From the NCBI GenBank assembly GCA_964522015.1, contig CAZFST010000002.1, positions 1 through 64,000 on the forward strand: 64,000 nucleotides of DNA. Reading direction: 5' to 3'. Source of the stretch: QQWI01 sp964522015. GTDB taxonomy: Bacteria; Bacillota; Clostridia; Peptostreptococcales; Acidaminobacteraceae. Positions within the stretch are counted from its first letter, which is position 1. The number at the start of each line of letters is the position of its first letter. Both the position numbers and the translations under genes were made by a program. Shown one piece after another: positions 42,576 to 50,423 of this stretch. The notes under the pieces were generated by a model. The model searched no databases. It was given only the letters and a program-made list of their open reading frames with translations, and had not been told where the DNA came from.

Positions 42576-43592
42576 TTACTTCTTGTCCACTAAGTGGCAA
42601 GCAACGAAGTGCTCATTGCCAGCATCTTTAAACTGAGGCTCAATTTCACGACAAATCGCCATGCAATACTGGCAACGGGTGTGGAATACACAACCTGGTG
42701 GCGGATTAACTGGTGATGGCACGTCGCCTTCAAGAATGATGCGGCCCGGTGTTTTTCTTGGGTCAGCATCTGGAACCGCTGATAAAAGCGCTTGTGTATA
42801 TGGGTGAATTGGATTTGCAAACATCATATCAGATGGGCACATTTCAACAATTTTACCAAGATACATAACACCAATACGGTCAGAAATATGCTTAACAACA
42901 CTTAAGTCGTGGGCAATAAACATATAAGTGAGTTTGAAATCCGCTTGAAGCTCTTGAAGCAAGTTGATGACCTGAGCTTGGATTGAAACGTCAAGGGCAG
43001 ATACAGCCTCATCACAAACGATGAACTTAGGATTCAAAGAAAGGGCTCTTGCGATACCGATACGTTGTCTTTGGCCACCTGAAAACTCATGTGGGTATCT
43101 TCTTACGTGGTATGGGCTTAGACCAACCAGTTGCAATAGCTCTTTAACACGGTCAAGTTTTTCAGCACGGGGTAACTTTTGGTGAATATCCATTGGTTCA
43201 CCGATGATATCGCCTACTGTCATTCTTGGGTTAAGAGATGAATAAGGATCTTGATAGATTAACTGCATGTCACGACGCTTTAAACGAAGTTGCTCTGCAT
43301 TTAGCTTGTAAATATCTTGACCTTCAAAGAATACTTCGCCCGCAGTGGCTTCGTGGAGACGCAAAATCGCACGGCCAGTTGTGGATTTACCGCAACCAGA
43401 CTCACCAACGATACCAAGGGTTTCACCCTCTTTAATATAGAAACTGATGTCATTAACCGCTTTCAGTTGGTTAACAGTTCTATTCAAAATACCGCCCTTG
43501 ATTGGGAAGTATTTTTTCAAGTTCTTTACCTCAATAATACGGTTTTCTTTGACTTCGTGAATCACTTTTTTAACTTTAACAACTTCACTCAT
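42576..43592 (-). CDS. dipeptide/oligopeptide ABC transporter ATPase, OppF/DppF type
   Basis: One of two ATPases of a peptide importer. The 338-residue protein has Walker A GESGCGKST, signature FSGGQRQR and Walker B FIVCDEAVSALDVSIQ. The C-terminal oligopeptide-transporter domain carries cysteines (CVFHTRCQYCMAICREIEP) that bind a [4Fe-4S] cluster in some relatives. The ATG at 43592 overlaps the oppD stop (TAATG) and has AGGAGGG upstream. It is the last gene of the operon. Confidence 0.94.
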   Translation of the reverse strand: MSEVVKVKKVIHEVKENRIIEVKNLKKYFPIKGGILNRTVNQLKAVNDISFYIKEGETLGIVGESGCGKSTTGRAILRLHEATAGEVFFEGQDIYKLNAEQLRLKRRDMQLIYQDPYSSLNPRMTVGDIIGEPMDIHQKLPRAEKLDRVKELLQLVGLSPYHVRRYPHEFSGGQRQRIGIARALSLNPKFIVCDEAVSALDVSIQAQVINLLQELQADFKLTYMFIAHDLSVVKHISDRIGVMYLGKIVEMCPSDMMFANPIHPYTQALLSAVPDADPRKTPGRIILEGDVPSPVNPPPGCVFHTRCQYCMAICREIEPQFKDAGNEHFVACHLVDKK

Positions 43593-44572
43593 TACTTTTG
43601 CCCTCCTTCGTAAAGGAAGCAACGAACAGTTCTTTCTTCCCCTAAAATTGTTAATTCAGGCTGTTTTTCCTTACAAATCGCCATAGCTTTGACACAACGC
43701 GGCTCAAATCGGCAACCCTTAGGCATATTAAGTGGGTTTGGAACAGAACCTGGAATAGAGTCAAGAAGCTCGTGATTTGAATCAAGTCTAGGAATTGATT
43801 TTAACAAACCTTGTGTATAAGGGTGCTTAGCATCTTCAAAGATATCGTAAACGCTTCCCTCTTCAACCACTTTACCAGCATACATAATGATAACCCGTTG
43901 GCAAGTTTCAGCCACAACACCAAGGTTGTGAGTGATTAGCATAACAGATGCATTAAACTCTGTTTTAAGCTTTCTCATTAGGTTAAGAATTTGCGCTTGA
44001 ATCGTTACGTCAAGAGCAGTTGTCGGTTCATCAGCAATCAAAAGCTTAGGGTTACAAGCAAGGGCCATGGCGATCATAACACGCTGTCTCATACCACCAG
44101 AAAGCGAATGTGGGTATTCATCAACAATCTTTTCTGGTCTAGGAATACCAACCAGGGTCAACATTTCGATGGCGATTCCCTTGGCTTCTTCTTTGTTTTT
44201 ACCTTGGTGAAGCTTAAGGACTTCTCCAATTTGCTTGCCAATTTTCATAACTGGATTTAAAGAAGTCATTGGCTCTTGGAAGATCATTGAGATGTCATTA
44301 CCACGGACATTGCGCATTTCTTTTTCTGTTAAGTTCAAGAGGTTTTTGCCTTCGAACAGTATTTCACTACCTTCCATTGTCTTACCAGATACATTTGGAA
44401 TCAATCTCAGTATAGAAAGGGAAGTAACACTTTTGCCACAACCAGACTCACCAACAACACCGAGAGTTTCACCTGGTTTGATATAAAAGCTTACGCCGTC
44501 AACTGCAGGAACAACACCATCTTCAGTATGGAAGTATGTTCGCAGGTTTTTAACTTCTAGTAATTTCTCCAT
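43592..44572 (-). CDS. dipeptide/oligopeptide ABC transporter ATPase, OppD/DppD type
   Basis: The partner ATPase, 326 residues. Walker A GESGCGKS, Q-loop MIFQEPMTSLNPVMKIG, signature LSGGMRQR and Walker B LLIADEPTTALDVTIQ are seen. The C-terminal region RCVKAMAICKEKQPE contains the family's cysteines (CRFEPRCVKAMAIC). GAGGTGG precedes the ATG. It is 13 bp from oppC and overlaps oppF. Confidence 0.94.
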   Translation of the reverse strand: MEKLLEVKNLRTYFHTEDGVVPAVDGVSFYIKPGETLGVVGESGCGKSVTSLSILRLIPNVSGKTMEGSEILFEGKNLLNLTEKEMRNVRGNDISMIFQEPMTSLNPVMKIGKQIGEVLKLHQGKNKEEAKGIAIEMLTLVGIPRPEKIVDEYPHSLSGGMRQRVMIAMALACNPKLLIADEPTTALDVTIQAQILNLMRKLKTEFNASVMLITHNLGVVAETCQRVIIMYAGKVVEEGSVYDIFEDAKHPYTQGLLKSIPRLDSNHELLDSIPGSVPNPLNMPKGCRFEPRCVKAMAICKEKQPELTILGEERTVRCFLYEGGQK

Positions 44573-44585
44573 ATACCACCTCTAC

Positions 44586-45557
44586 CTATTGTTTTAATCT
44601 TGGGTCAAGCGCATCACGGAGACCGTCGCCAAAGAAGTTAATTGATAACACAGTGATAAATATTAGTAGACCTGGATATATTGCTTTCCAAGGTGCAGAT
44701 AACATTGTGCTAAGTTCTTGTGCATTCATCAGCATGTTACCCCAACTTGCCGTTGGTGGTTGTACGCCAAGGCCAAGGAAGCTAAGGGTGGATTCCGTAA
44801 GGATGGCACCAGCGATACCCATGGTTGCAGCAACAATAATTGGGGCAACAGCATTTGGAAGGATGTGTCTAAAGATAATTCTAGAGTTTTTAGCGCCGAT
44901 ACATCTAGCCGCTTCTGTAAAGTCACGCTTTTTAAGCGTTAAGAATTCGGCTCGAACATAGCGGGCAATCCCGGTCCAACCAGTAATACCAATAACAATC
45001 ATAACGTTCCAAATACTTGGTGTAAACATAGCCATAACTGTAATCAGAAGCAGTAGGGTTGGCATGGCCATGATGGCATCTACGATTCTCATCATGACGT
45101 TATCAACAATACCACCATAATAACCTGCTATAGCGCCCCAAACCGTACCGATAGAAATGTAGATTGCAACCGCTACAAAACCAACATTTAGGGAGATTCT
45201 ACCTGCATAAAGGGATCTTGAGAAAACGTCTCTGCCAAGTTCATCTCGACCAAAGTAGTTAGGTGGGTAAGTAACCTCTTCCCCTTCAAAGTTCAAATCC
45301 GTGTAACTTGTAAAAGTTGGTGCTCTGTCAACCAATAAGATATCATCGATGACGCCCTCAGGAGAATAAGGTGTTAAAAGAGGTGCGGCCAAGGATAATG
45401 TGTAAAGAATGATTAGGGTAAACAAACCAATGACAGCCAGTTTATTCTTTTTTAGACGCTTCCAGAAGATCTTGAATTTTGCTTTAAAGGTATCACTGTA
45501 TTCGAAACTTTCCGCCGCTACTTGTGATTCGGTTAATTTTGATTTATCTTCACTCAT
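44586..45557 (-). CDS. peptide ABC transporter permease, OppC/DppC type
   Basis: A 323-residue permease with an N-terminal helix (about 38-60), an extracytoplasmic insertion and a BPD-transport domain of five helices (about 115-315). The EAA loop is EAARCIGAKNSRIIFRHILPN. GAGGAGG precedes the ATG. It pairs with OppB, whose gene ends 15 bp upstream. Confidence 0.94.
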   Translation of the reverse strand: MSEDKSKLTESQVAAESFEYSDTFKAKFKIFWKRLKKNKLAVIGLFTLIILYTLSLAAPLLTPYSPEGVIDDILLVDRAPTFTSYTDLNFEGEEVTYPPNYFGRDELGRDVFSRSLYAGRISLNVGFVAVAIYISIGTVWGAIAGYYGGIVDNVMMRIVDAIMAMPTLLLLITVMAMFTPSIWNVMIVIGITGWTGIARYVRAEFLTLKKRDFTEAARCIGAKNSRIIFRHILPNAVAPIIVAATMGIAGAILTESTLSFLGLGVQPPTASWGNMLMNAQELSTMLSAPWKAIYPGLLIFITVLSINFFGDGLRDALDPRLKQ

Positions 45558-45572
45558 GTTTGTCCTCCTCCC

Positions 45573-46526
45573 TTAATTGTACTTAATTCTCGGATCAGCC
45601 AGTGCGTATCCGATATCCGCTAAAATACTACCCAAGATAACCATGACCGAAGAAATCAGGATTGTACCCATCTGCAGGGGATAGTCACGCATAAACGTAG
45701 CACCAACTGCTTGGCTACCAACACCTGGCCAAGAGAATATTTGTTCGATTATAACAGCACCAGAAAACAAACCAGGAATAATCAAGCCAATGAGTGTAAT
45801 GATTGGTAAAATGGCGTTTCTGAGTGCATGGCCGAATATGATAACGATTTCCGCCAGACCCTTTGAACGCGCAGTTCTAATATAGTCCTGACGAATAACC
45901 TCAAGCATGGAACTTCTCATATACCGCATTTTCGCAGCCATGGCACCCATACCCATTACAGCCGCTGGCAATATAATATGCTTAAAGCGGTCCATGAATA
46001 CAAATTCGTCAAAGTTGCTACGCATACCACCTGATGGCAACCAACCAAGTTTCAAACTAAATAATAGAATCAACATAAGGGCGAACCAAAAGCTTGGCAA
46101 TGAAATACCAATAAAAGCGATTGTAGAGAACAAACTATCAATCCAAGTATTGCGTTTAACTGCTGAAATAATCCCTGCTGGAATGGCAATACAAAATGAG
46201 AATATGGTGGCTGTGATAGCCAGTACCAAGGTATTAGGCAACCGCTCAAAAATAAGCTTTGTAACGGGCTCTGCATGTTGGAACGATTTACCTAGGTCAC
46301 CTTGCAGAACTTTACCAAGCCATATTACATATCGAACTGGCAAGGGCTTATCAAGTCCAAGTGATGCACGGATCATCTCAACGTCAACAGTGCTAGCCGT
46401 TTCTGGGTTAATAAACATATTAACTGGATCGCCCGGTGCCATATTGATAATCAAATAGGCAATAACCGTTACAATAAAAATCAGCGGTATCGCTTCTAAA
46501 ACCCGTCGAACAATGTATTTAAACAT
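45573..46526 (-). CDS. peptide ABC transporter permease, OppB/DppB type
   Basis: A 317-residue permease with six predicted helices. The family N-terminus MFKYIVRRVLEAIPLIFIVTVIAYLI and PGDPVNMFINPE are present, as is the EAA loop (YIRTARSKGLAEIVIIFGHALRN). AAGGAGG precedes the ATG. The gene follows the binding-protein gene after a hairpin that may lower its expression relative to the binding protein. Confidence 0.94.
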   Translation of the reverse strand: MFKYIVRRVLEAIPLIFIVTVIAYLIINMAPGDPVNMFINPETASTVDVEMIRASLGLDKPLPVRYVIWLGKVLQGDLGKSFQHAEPVTKLIFERLPNTLVLAITATIFSFCIAIPAGIISAVKRNTWIDSLFSTIAFIGISLPSFWFALMLILLFSLKLGWLPSGGMRSNFDEFVFMDRFKHIILPAAVMGMGAMAAKMRYMRSSMLEVIRQDYIRTARSKGLAEIVIIFGHALRNAILPIITLIGLIIPGLFSGAVIIEQIFSWPGVGSQAVGATFMRDYPLQMGTILISSVMVILGSILADIGYALADPRIKYN

Positions 46527-46549
46527 GCTTATAAGTCCTCCTTAAAAGA

Positions 46550-46578
46550 GAGGTATGCGATTGATAACCGCATACCTC
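46550..46578 (-). terminator. 10-bp hairpin between oppA and oppB
   Basis: GAGGTATGCG (46550-46559) pairs with 46569-46578 across a 9-nt loop, in the 62-bp gap between the binding-protein gene and the permease genes. It lacks a long T run. Such stems commonly stabilise the upstream message or cause partial termination, favouring excess binding protein. Confidence 0.6.
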
Positions 46579-46588
46579 CACAGATATA

Positions 46589-48172
46589 CTACTTAGTAAT
46601 TGTCCAGCTAGGGAAGCCAGTATTGAAGCCTAATAGATCTACAATTTTAACATTCTTAACGTTTTTAGTCACAGCCCAAGCTGCTTTTCTGTAAACGAGG
46701 AATGTCATTGGTTGATCTTGTGCAACAATCACTTGTAGCTTACCATAATATTCTTTTTGCTTAGCAGGATCAAGTGTTGCTCTTGCAGCATCTAAAAGCT
46801 TATCAGCTTCTGGGTTAGCATAAGAACCTTTGTTCATAGAAGCTTTTGATTTGTCTGAGTGGTAGAATACTGTTTGATCGCCGTCAAGACCAGTAGAGAA
46901 ACCACCAACGTATGCATCGAATTTGCCGACATCTACGTATTTAGCAAGGAATGTGTTCCACTCCAAGATTCTTGGCTCAACAGAGATACCAAGTGGCTTT
47001 AATTGTCTTTGTACTTCAACCAAAAGTTTTTCTCTCATGATGTTACCTTTGTTAGTTAAAAGAACAAATGCAAAAGGTTTGCCAGCTTTTTCACGAACGC
47101 CGCCTTTGCCAACTTTCCAACCAGCAGCATCAAGTAATGATTTTGCTTTTGCGATGTCATAAGCATATTTAGGAACATTTGCATTGTAAACAGCTAATTT
47201 AGGGTGGTAAGAACCTTCAGCAGGTGAACCAAAACCTTTATAGATACCTTTTACAATGTATTGCTTGTTAATAGCATGTGAGATTGCTTGTCTAACTCTG
47301 ACATCAGAGAAGTAAGCTGATTTGATGTTATACAAGATACAATCGAAAACTACTCTATCGTAGACTGTTACGTTCAAGCTTGAAACTTTTTGCATTCTAG
47401 TGATATCTGATTCTGGAACTTGAACCATATTAGCTTCGCCAGTTTCAACTTTAACCATTGCAACCGCTTGAGAAGGTGTGATTGTGTAAACTAAGTTTTT
47501 GATCTTAGCTTTATTGCCATAGTAAGCATCGTTAGCAACTAAAACAACACGCTCAGCCTTGCTCCAAGATACAAACTTGTAAGGACCAGAACCGATGACT
47601 TTTGATTTGTTGAATTCAGATTCTCTTGCAGTTAGCGGAGCAACTTTTTCCCAAATATGTTTAGGGATGATATAGTTGTTAGCCAATGTTGGGAGCAAAC
47701 CAGAGTCAACAGACTTCATTTTGATGATAACTGTATATGCATCTGGTGTTTCAACTTTGTCAATCAATTCAAAGTTTGCAAATCTTGGTGAGTTTGTTTG
47801 TTTGTTAAGCATAAATTCGATAGAGAATTTAACGTCAGCAGATGTGAAAGGTTTGCCATCGTGCCATTTAACGTCTTTTCTTAATGGAATGGTCAATGTC
47901 TTATTGTCTGCAGAGATTTTAGGCATTGCAGCAGCCATTGAAGGAATGATTTTTGCATTCCAGTCTCTCGTGTATAGACCATCAAACACCATGCCAAGAA
48001 CATCTGTAGATGCACTATCTTTAGCTAGAGTAGGGTTGAAGTCTATTGGATCTGAGAACGTTGCCCAAGTGATCGTATTTGGATCTTGAGCTGCAAATGA
48101 ACCCATTGGCATTGCAGTGAACACCAAAGCGAACATAAGCGTAAGTGATAAAATGGTTCTTAAGCTTTTCAT
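46589..48172 (-). CDS. extracellular peptide-binding protein, SBP family 5
   Basis: Captures peptides for the Opp/Dpp transporter. The 527-residue protein shows WATFSDPIDFNPTLAKDSASTDVLGMVFDGLY after the signal, then LRKDVKWHDGKPFTSADVKFSIEFM and VRQAISHAINKQYIVKGIYKG, all typical of family 5. The signal peptide (about 1-27, ending SFAAQ) looks like a signal-peptidase-I site and has no lipobox cysteine, which is unusual for a Gram-positive binding protein. GGAGGG precedes the ATG. Confidence 0.93.
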   Translation of the reverse strand: MKSLRTILSLTLMFALVFTAMPMGSFAAQDPNTITWATFSDPIDFNPTLAKDSASTDVLGMVFDGLYTRDWNAKIIPSMAAAMPKISADNKTLTIPLRKDVKWHDGKPFTSADVKFSIEFMLNKQTNSPRFANFELIDKVETPDAYTVIIKMKSVDSGLLPTLANNYIIPKHIWEKVAPLTARESEFNKSKVIGSGPYKFVSWSKAERVVLVANDAYYGNKAKIKNLVYTITPSQAVAMVKVETGEANMVQVPESDITRMQKVSSLNVTVYDRVVFDCILYNIKSAYFSDVRVRQAISHAINKQYIVKGIYKGFGSPAEGSYHPKLAVYNANVPKYAYDIAKAKSLLDAAGWKVGKGGVREKAGKPFAFVLLTNKGNIMREKLLVEVQRQLKPLGISVEPRILEWNTFLAKYVDVGKFDAYVGGFSTGLDGDQTVFYHSDKSKASMNKGSYANPEADKLLDAARATLDPAKQKEYYGKLQVIVAQDQPMTFLVYRKAAWAVTKNVKNVKIVDLLGFNTGFPSWTITK

Positions 48173-48235
48173 TAAAACCCTCCGTAGGTTGTCCTAGTTA
48201 GTGATGCCTATTAAAAAACAGTTTTGACGCAGTTA

Positions 48236-48271
48236 CAACTTAATTACTGAGCAACTTTATTACTTAGCAAC
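48236..48271. repeat. 16-bp tandem repeat copying the 3' end of the secreted-protein gene
   Basis: Units CAACTTAATTACTGAG (48236-48251) and CAACTTTATTACTTAG (48252-48267), followed by the partial unit CAACT. The second unit contains the stop codon (48260-48262) and the preceding codons of the gene ending at 48260. Confidence 0.8.
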
Positions 48272-49375
48272 TGTCATTTCAACAACTTGGTAGCCTGTTG
48301 CTGGGTCAACTGTTAATTTAATCATAGTACCAGTTTTAATTTTAGCAACTTCAATTGGTTCGCCAGCAGCATCAGAAATTGTTGCGCTATCAGCGATTTC
48401 GATTGAATCATAAAGTACAACAGCGTCGCCTCTCATAAGAGCAACAACAGCTCTGTTACCATATGTTCCGAGGAACTTCATGTCTTGGTTTTTGTAGAAG
48501 CTATTGATGTAGATTGTGTTACCAGCTAAATCGGCATCAACAAAAGCAGACACGCCATCGATCACGAAAGGCATTACATGGCCATTAAGTTCGATGATTG
48601 TAGTGTTAGTCGCTTTAAAAATACTAGTTTCAACTGCAGTGATGGTTCTTACTGAGCGCTTGTAAGAAATTGCAAGTGATTTTTGTTGTGCTTCAGTCAA
48701 AGCTGCTTCGAATTCAATTGAAGCTTTTGTGCCTGTTTTAACAAGTTTAGCTTCATCGCCAATTGCTGTCGCAGTGAAAGCATCAGTGACAACTTTAAGC
48801 GCTTTGCCATCGATTGTTACAACTGCAGAGCCAGCAATAACATCAGTGTCATCTAAAGTTGCAGATTTAAAATCAGCAGCTAAGTCAAAATCATCGTTAG
48901 CTTCTTCGCCAGTAACAACAGCAGCGTATTTTGTTGTTGCTGAATCTTTAGGAATAATGTTAGAGAACGTCACACCAACACGTGTATCAACAAGTGACAC
49001 AGCGTTATTTAGGAAAAGACCAGCTTCTGTGATGACTGGTTTGCTTGTAACAACGCCTTGACCTTGTAAACCAAGACCAGGAATATCAACCATTTTGATT
49101 GTACCTGCAGTTGCACTGAAAGTAATCATTCTACCTTTACTAATTGTGTCTGCATAAACCGCTTCCATGCCACCAGAAGTTACAGTTGCATCATCTGCGA
49201 TTGCATAAGTAACCATTTTACCGTTTTCAAGTACTGTGACTGATGTCTCTGTGTAGTTTTGAACGATAGCAGATTTTGTAGCCATGACTGGTGATGCCTT
49301 TGTAGGTGCTGCTGCGAAACCGAAGCTACTAACAGCTAATACTAGTGTCAAAATTATTGGCAATACTTTTTTCAC
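48260..49375 (-). CDS. secreted protein of unknown function
   Basis: I do not recognise this 371-residue protein. It has a clear Sec signal (about 1-24, MKKVLPIILTLVLAVSSFGFAAAP) and no lipobox, LPXTG or S-layer motif. The mature part is Ala/Thr/Val/Asp-rich and low in aromatic residues. Two beta-rich segments, about 39-97 (SVTVLENGKMVTYAIADDATV) and 305-370 (AVVALMRGDAVVLYDSIEIAD), look like divergent copies of the same fold, flanking a central acidic region. The GTG start has AGGGGG upstream. It precedes the peptide-binding-protein gene by 87 bp on the same strand. Confidence 0.7.
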   Translation of the reverse strand: MKKVLPIILTLVLAVSSFGFAAAPTKASPVMATKSAIVQNYTETSVTVLENGKMVTYAIADDATVTSGGMEAVYADTISKGRMITFSATAGTIKMVDIPGLGLQGQGVVTSKPVITEAGLFLNNAVSLVDTRVGVTFSNIIPKDSATTKYAAVVTGEEANDDFDLAADFKSATLDDTDVIAGSAVVTIDGKALKVVTDAFTATAIGDEAKLVKTGTKASIEFEAALTEAQQKSLAISYKRSVRTITAVETSIFKATNTTIIELNGHVMPFVIDGVSAFVDADLAGNTIYINSFYKNQDMKFLGTYGNRAVVALMRGDAVVLYDSIEIADSATISDAAGEPIEVAKIKTGTMIKLTVDPATGYQVVEMTVAK

Positions 49376-49486
49376 AAGTGTTCCCCCTTCTTGATGTTAA
49401 AACGACCGAATTGGACAAGTAGAAATAGTTGATGTATATCCCCCTTTCAAGCTGTGTTACAAACTGCCACTTCTATCATGAATGTC

Positions 49487-50014
49487 TTATGTAAGTGCTA
49501 TAGCGATGACCACTACCACCATAAAAGACATAATCACGCTGGATAAACAACCCATTTTTCTTTTGTACTGCAATCTAAACTGTTGATCTTGATCTGTTCG
49601 TGCTCTGCGTTCTAAACGCTTGCTCTTTTTGAGTCGTGTGACATATTGTTTTAAGTCACCTTGCTTTTTAGAAATCAGGGCTAATCCATAATAGGACATG
49701 GGGTAGTCTAGATCTGCTTCAATGGCCTTCTTAAAGTAAACTTCGGCGGTTTTAAGATCACCGGCTTCAAGCTCTAAATTACCGAGGTTGACAAGTGCCG
49801 GTGCGTATAACCCATCAAACTGTAATGCTTTTTCAAAACAGATTTTTGCGTCTTGTGCTTTACCTTTTCTAGCAAAGATGACGCCAATCTTATTAATGGC
49901 TTCATAATGTTCTGGCTTTTCATGAAGCAGCTCTCTAAAGAGTTTGTCGGCTTCATCTAGCCGATGTAATTCAAGTAGTTCGCAACCTTCATAATATCTG
50001 CTGTCTTGTAACAC
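49487..50014 (-). CDS. TPR-repeat protein with C-terminal membrane helix
   Basis: A 175-residue protein with three to four TPR repeats (about 5-115; for example PALVNLGNLELEAGDLKTAEVYFKKA), a basic linker (KKSKRLERRARTDQDQQFRLQYKRK) and a C-terminal hydrophobic helix (about 155-174) that would anchor it in the membrane with the repeats inside. No enzymatic motif is seen. The start is GTG, with AGGAAGTGA upstream. It lies alone between glmS and the secreted-protein gene. Confidence 0.7.
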   Translation of the reverse strand: MLQDSRYYEGCELLELHRLDEADKLFRELLHEKPEHYEAINKIGVIFARKGKAQDAKICFEKALQFDGLYAPALVNLGNLELEAGDLKTAEVYFKKAIEADLDYPMSYYGLALISKKQGDLKQYVTRLKKSKRLERRARTDQDQQFRLQYKRKMGCLSSVIMSFMVVVVIAIALT

Positions 50015-50211
50015 TAATTCACTTCCTATTCTAAATAAATTCTATACCATATTAATTCTTCTATATTTGCTGAGTTGTGCTACAAGCCTGTGTTTTCAGT
50101 CAAATTACAGTAACTTAATAATAACGTCTGATGCTGAGTTTTGCAAGTAAAAAGTGAAGGGTTTTGTGACAATAACACAAAATATAAATAGCAAATTAAC
50201 GTTATGACCCC

Positions 50212-50240
50212 TTGACATATTTCTTTTTATCTGATATGGA
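50212..50240 (+). promoter_or_regulatory. possible plus-strand promoter
   Basis: TTGACA (50212-50217), a 17-bp spacer and TATGGA (50235-50240). The -35 is consensus and the -10 matches only in its first half. Confidence 0.35.
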
Positions 50241-50371
50241 AACGTCCCCAAGTTACGCTTCGTTCATCTATTTGTGTCTTTCTGTTAATATCTATCGTCA
50301 TAATATTGGACTGAAATTTCAAAGGATAACGTTTTCATTCGATATATTTATACGTTTATATCCATATAATG

Positions 50372-50417
50372 AACGAACTCTCAAAAGCAATTTGCTTTTG
50401 AGAGTTCGTTTTTTTCT
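50372..50417 (+). terminator. strong terminator hairpin next to the glmS 3' end
   Basis: A 17-bp stem (50372-50388 with 50394-50410) with an AATTT loop is followed by TTTTTTTC on the plus strand. On the minus strand, after the glmS stop, it is preceded by A's and followed by only a weak T run. It is therefore best formed as a plus-strand terminator, though it could serve glmS as well. Confidence 0.8.
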
Positions 50418-50423
50418 TTATGA

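Larger units (their letters stand above)
50015..50423. other. 409-bp intergenic region with a possible plus-strand small RNA
   Basis: No gene is supported here on the minus strand. On the plus strand TTGACA at 50212-50217 is followed 17 bp later by TATGGA, and a long hairpin with seven T residues ends at 50417. Together they outline a possible RNA of about 170 nt. A 94-codon plus-strand frame at 50212-50496 runs through the hairpin into glmS and is not credible. Confidence 0.4.
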
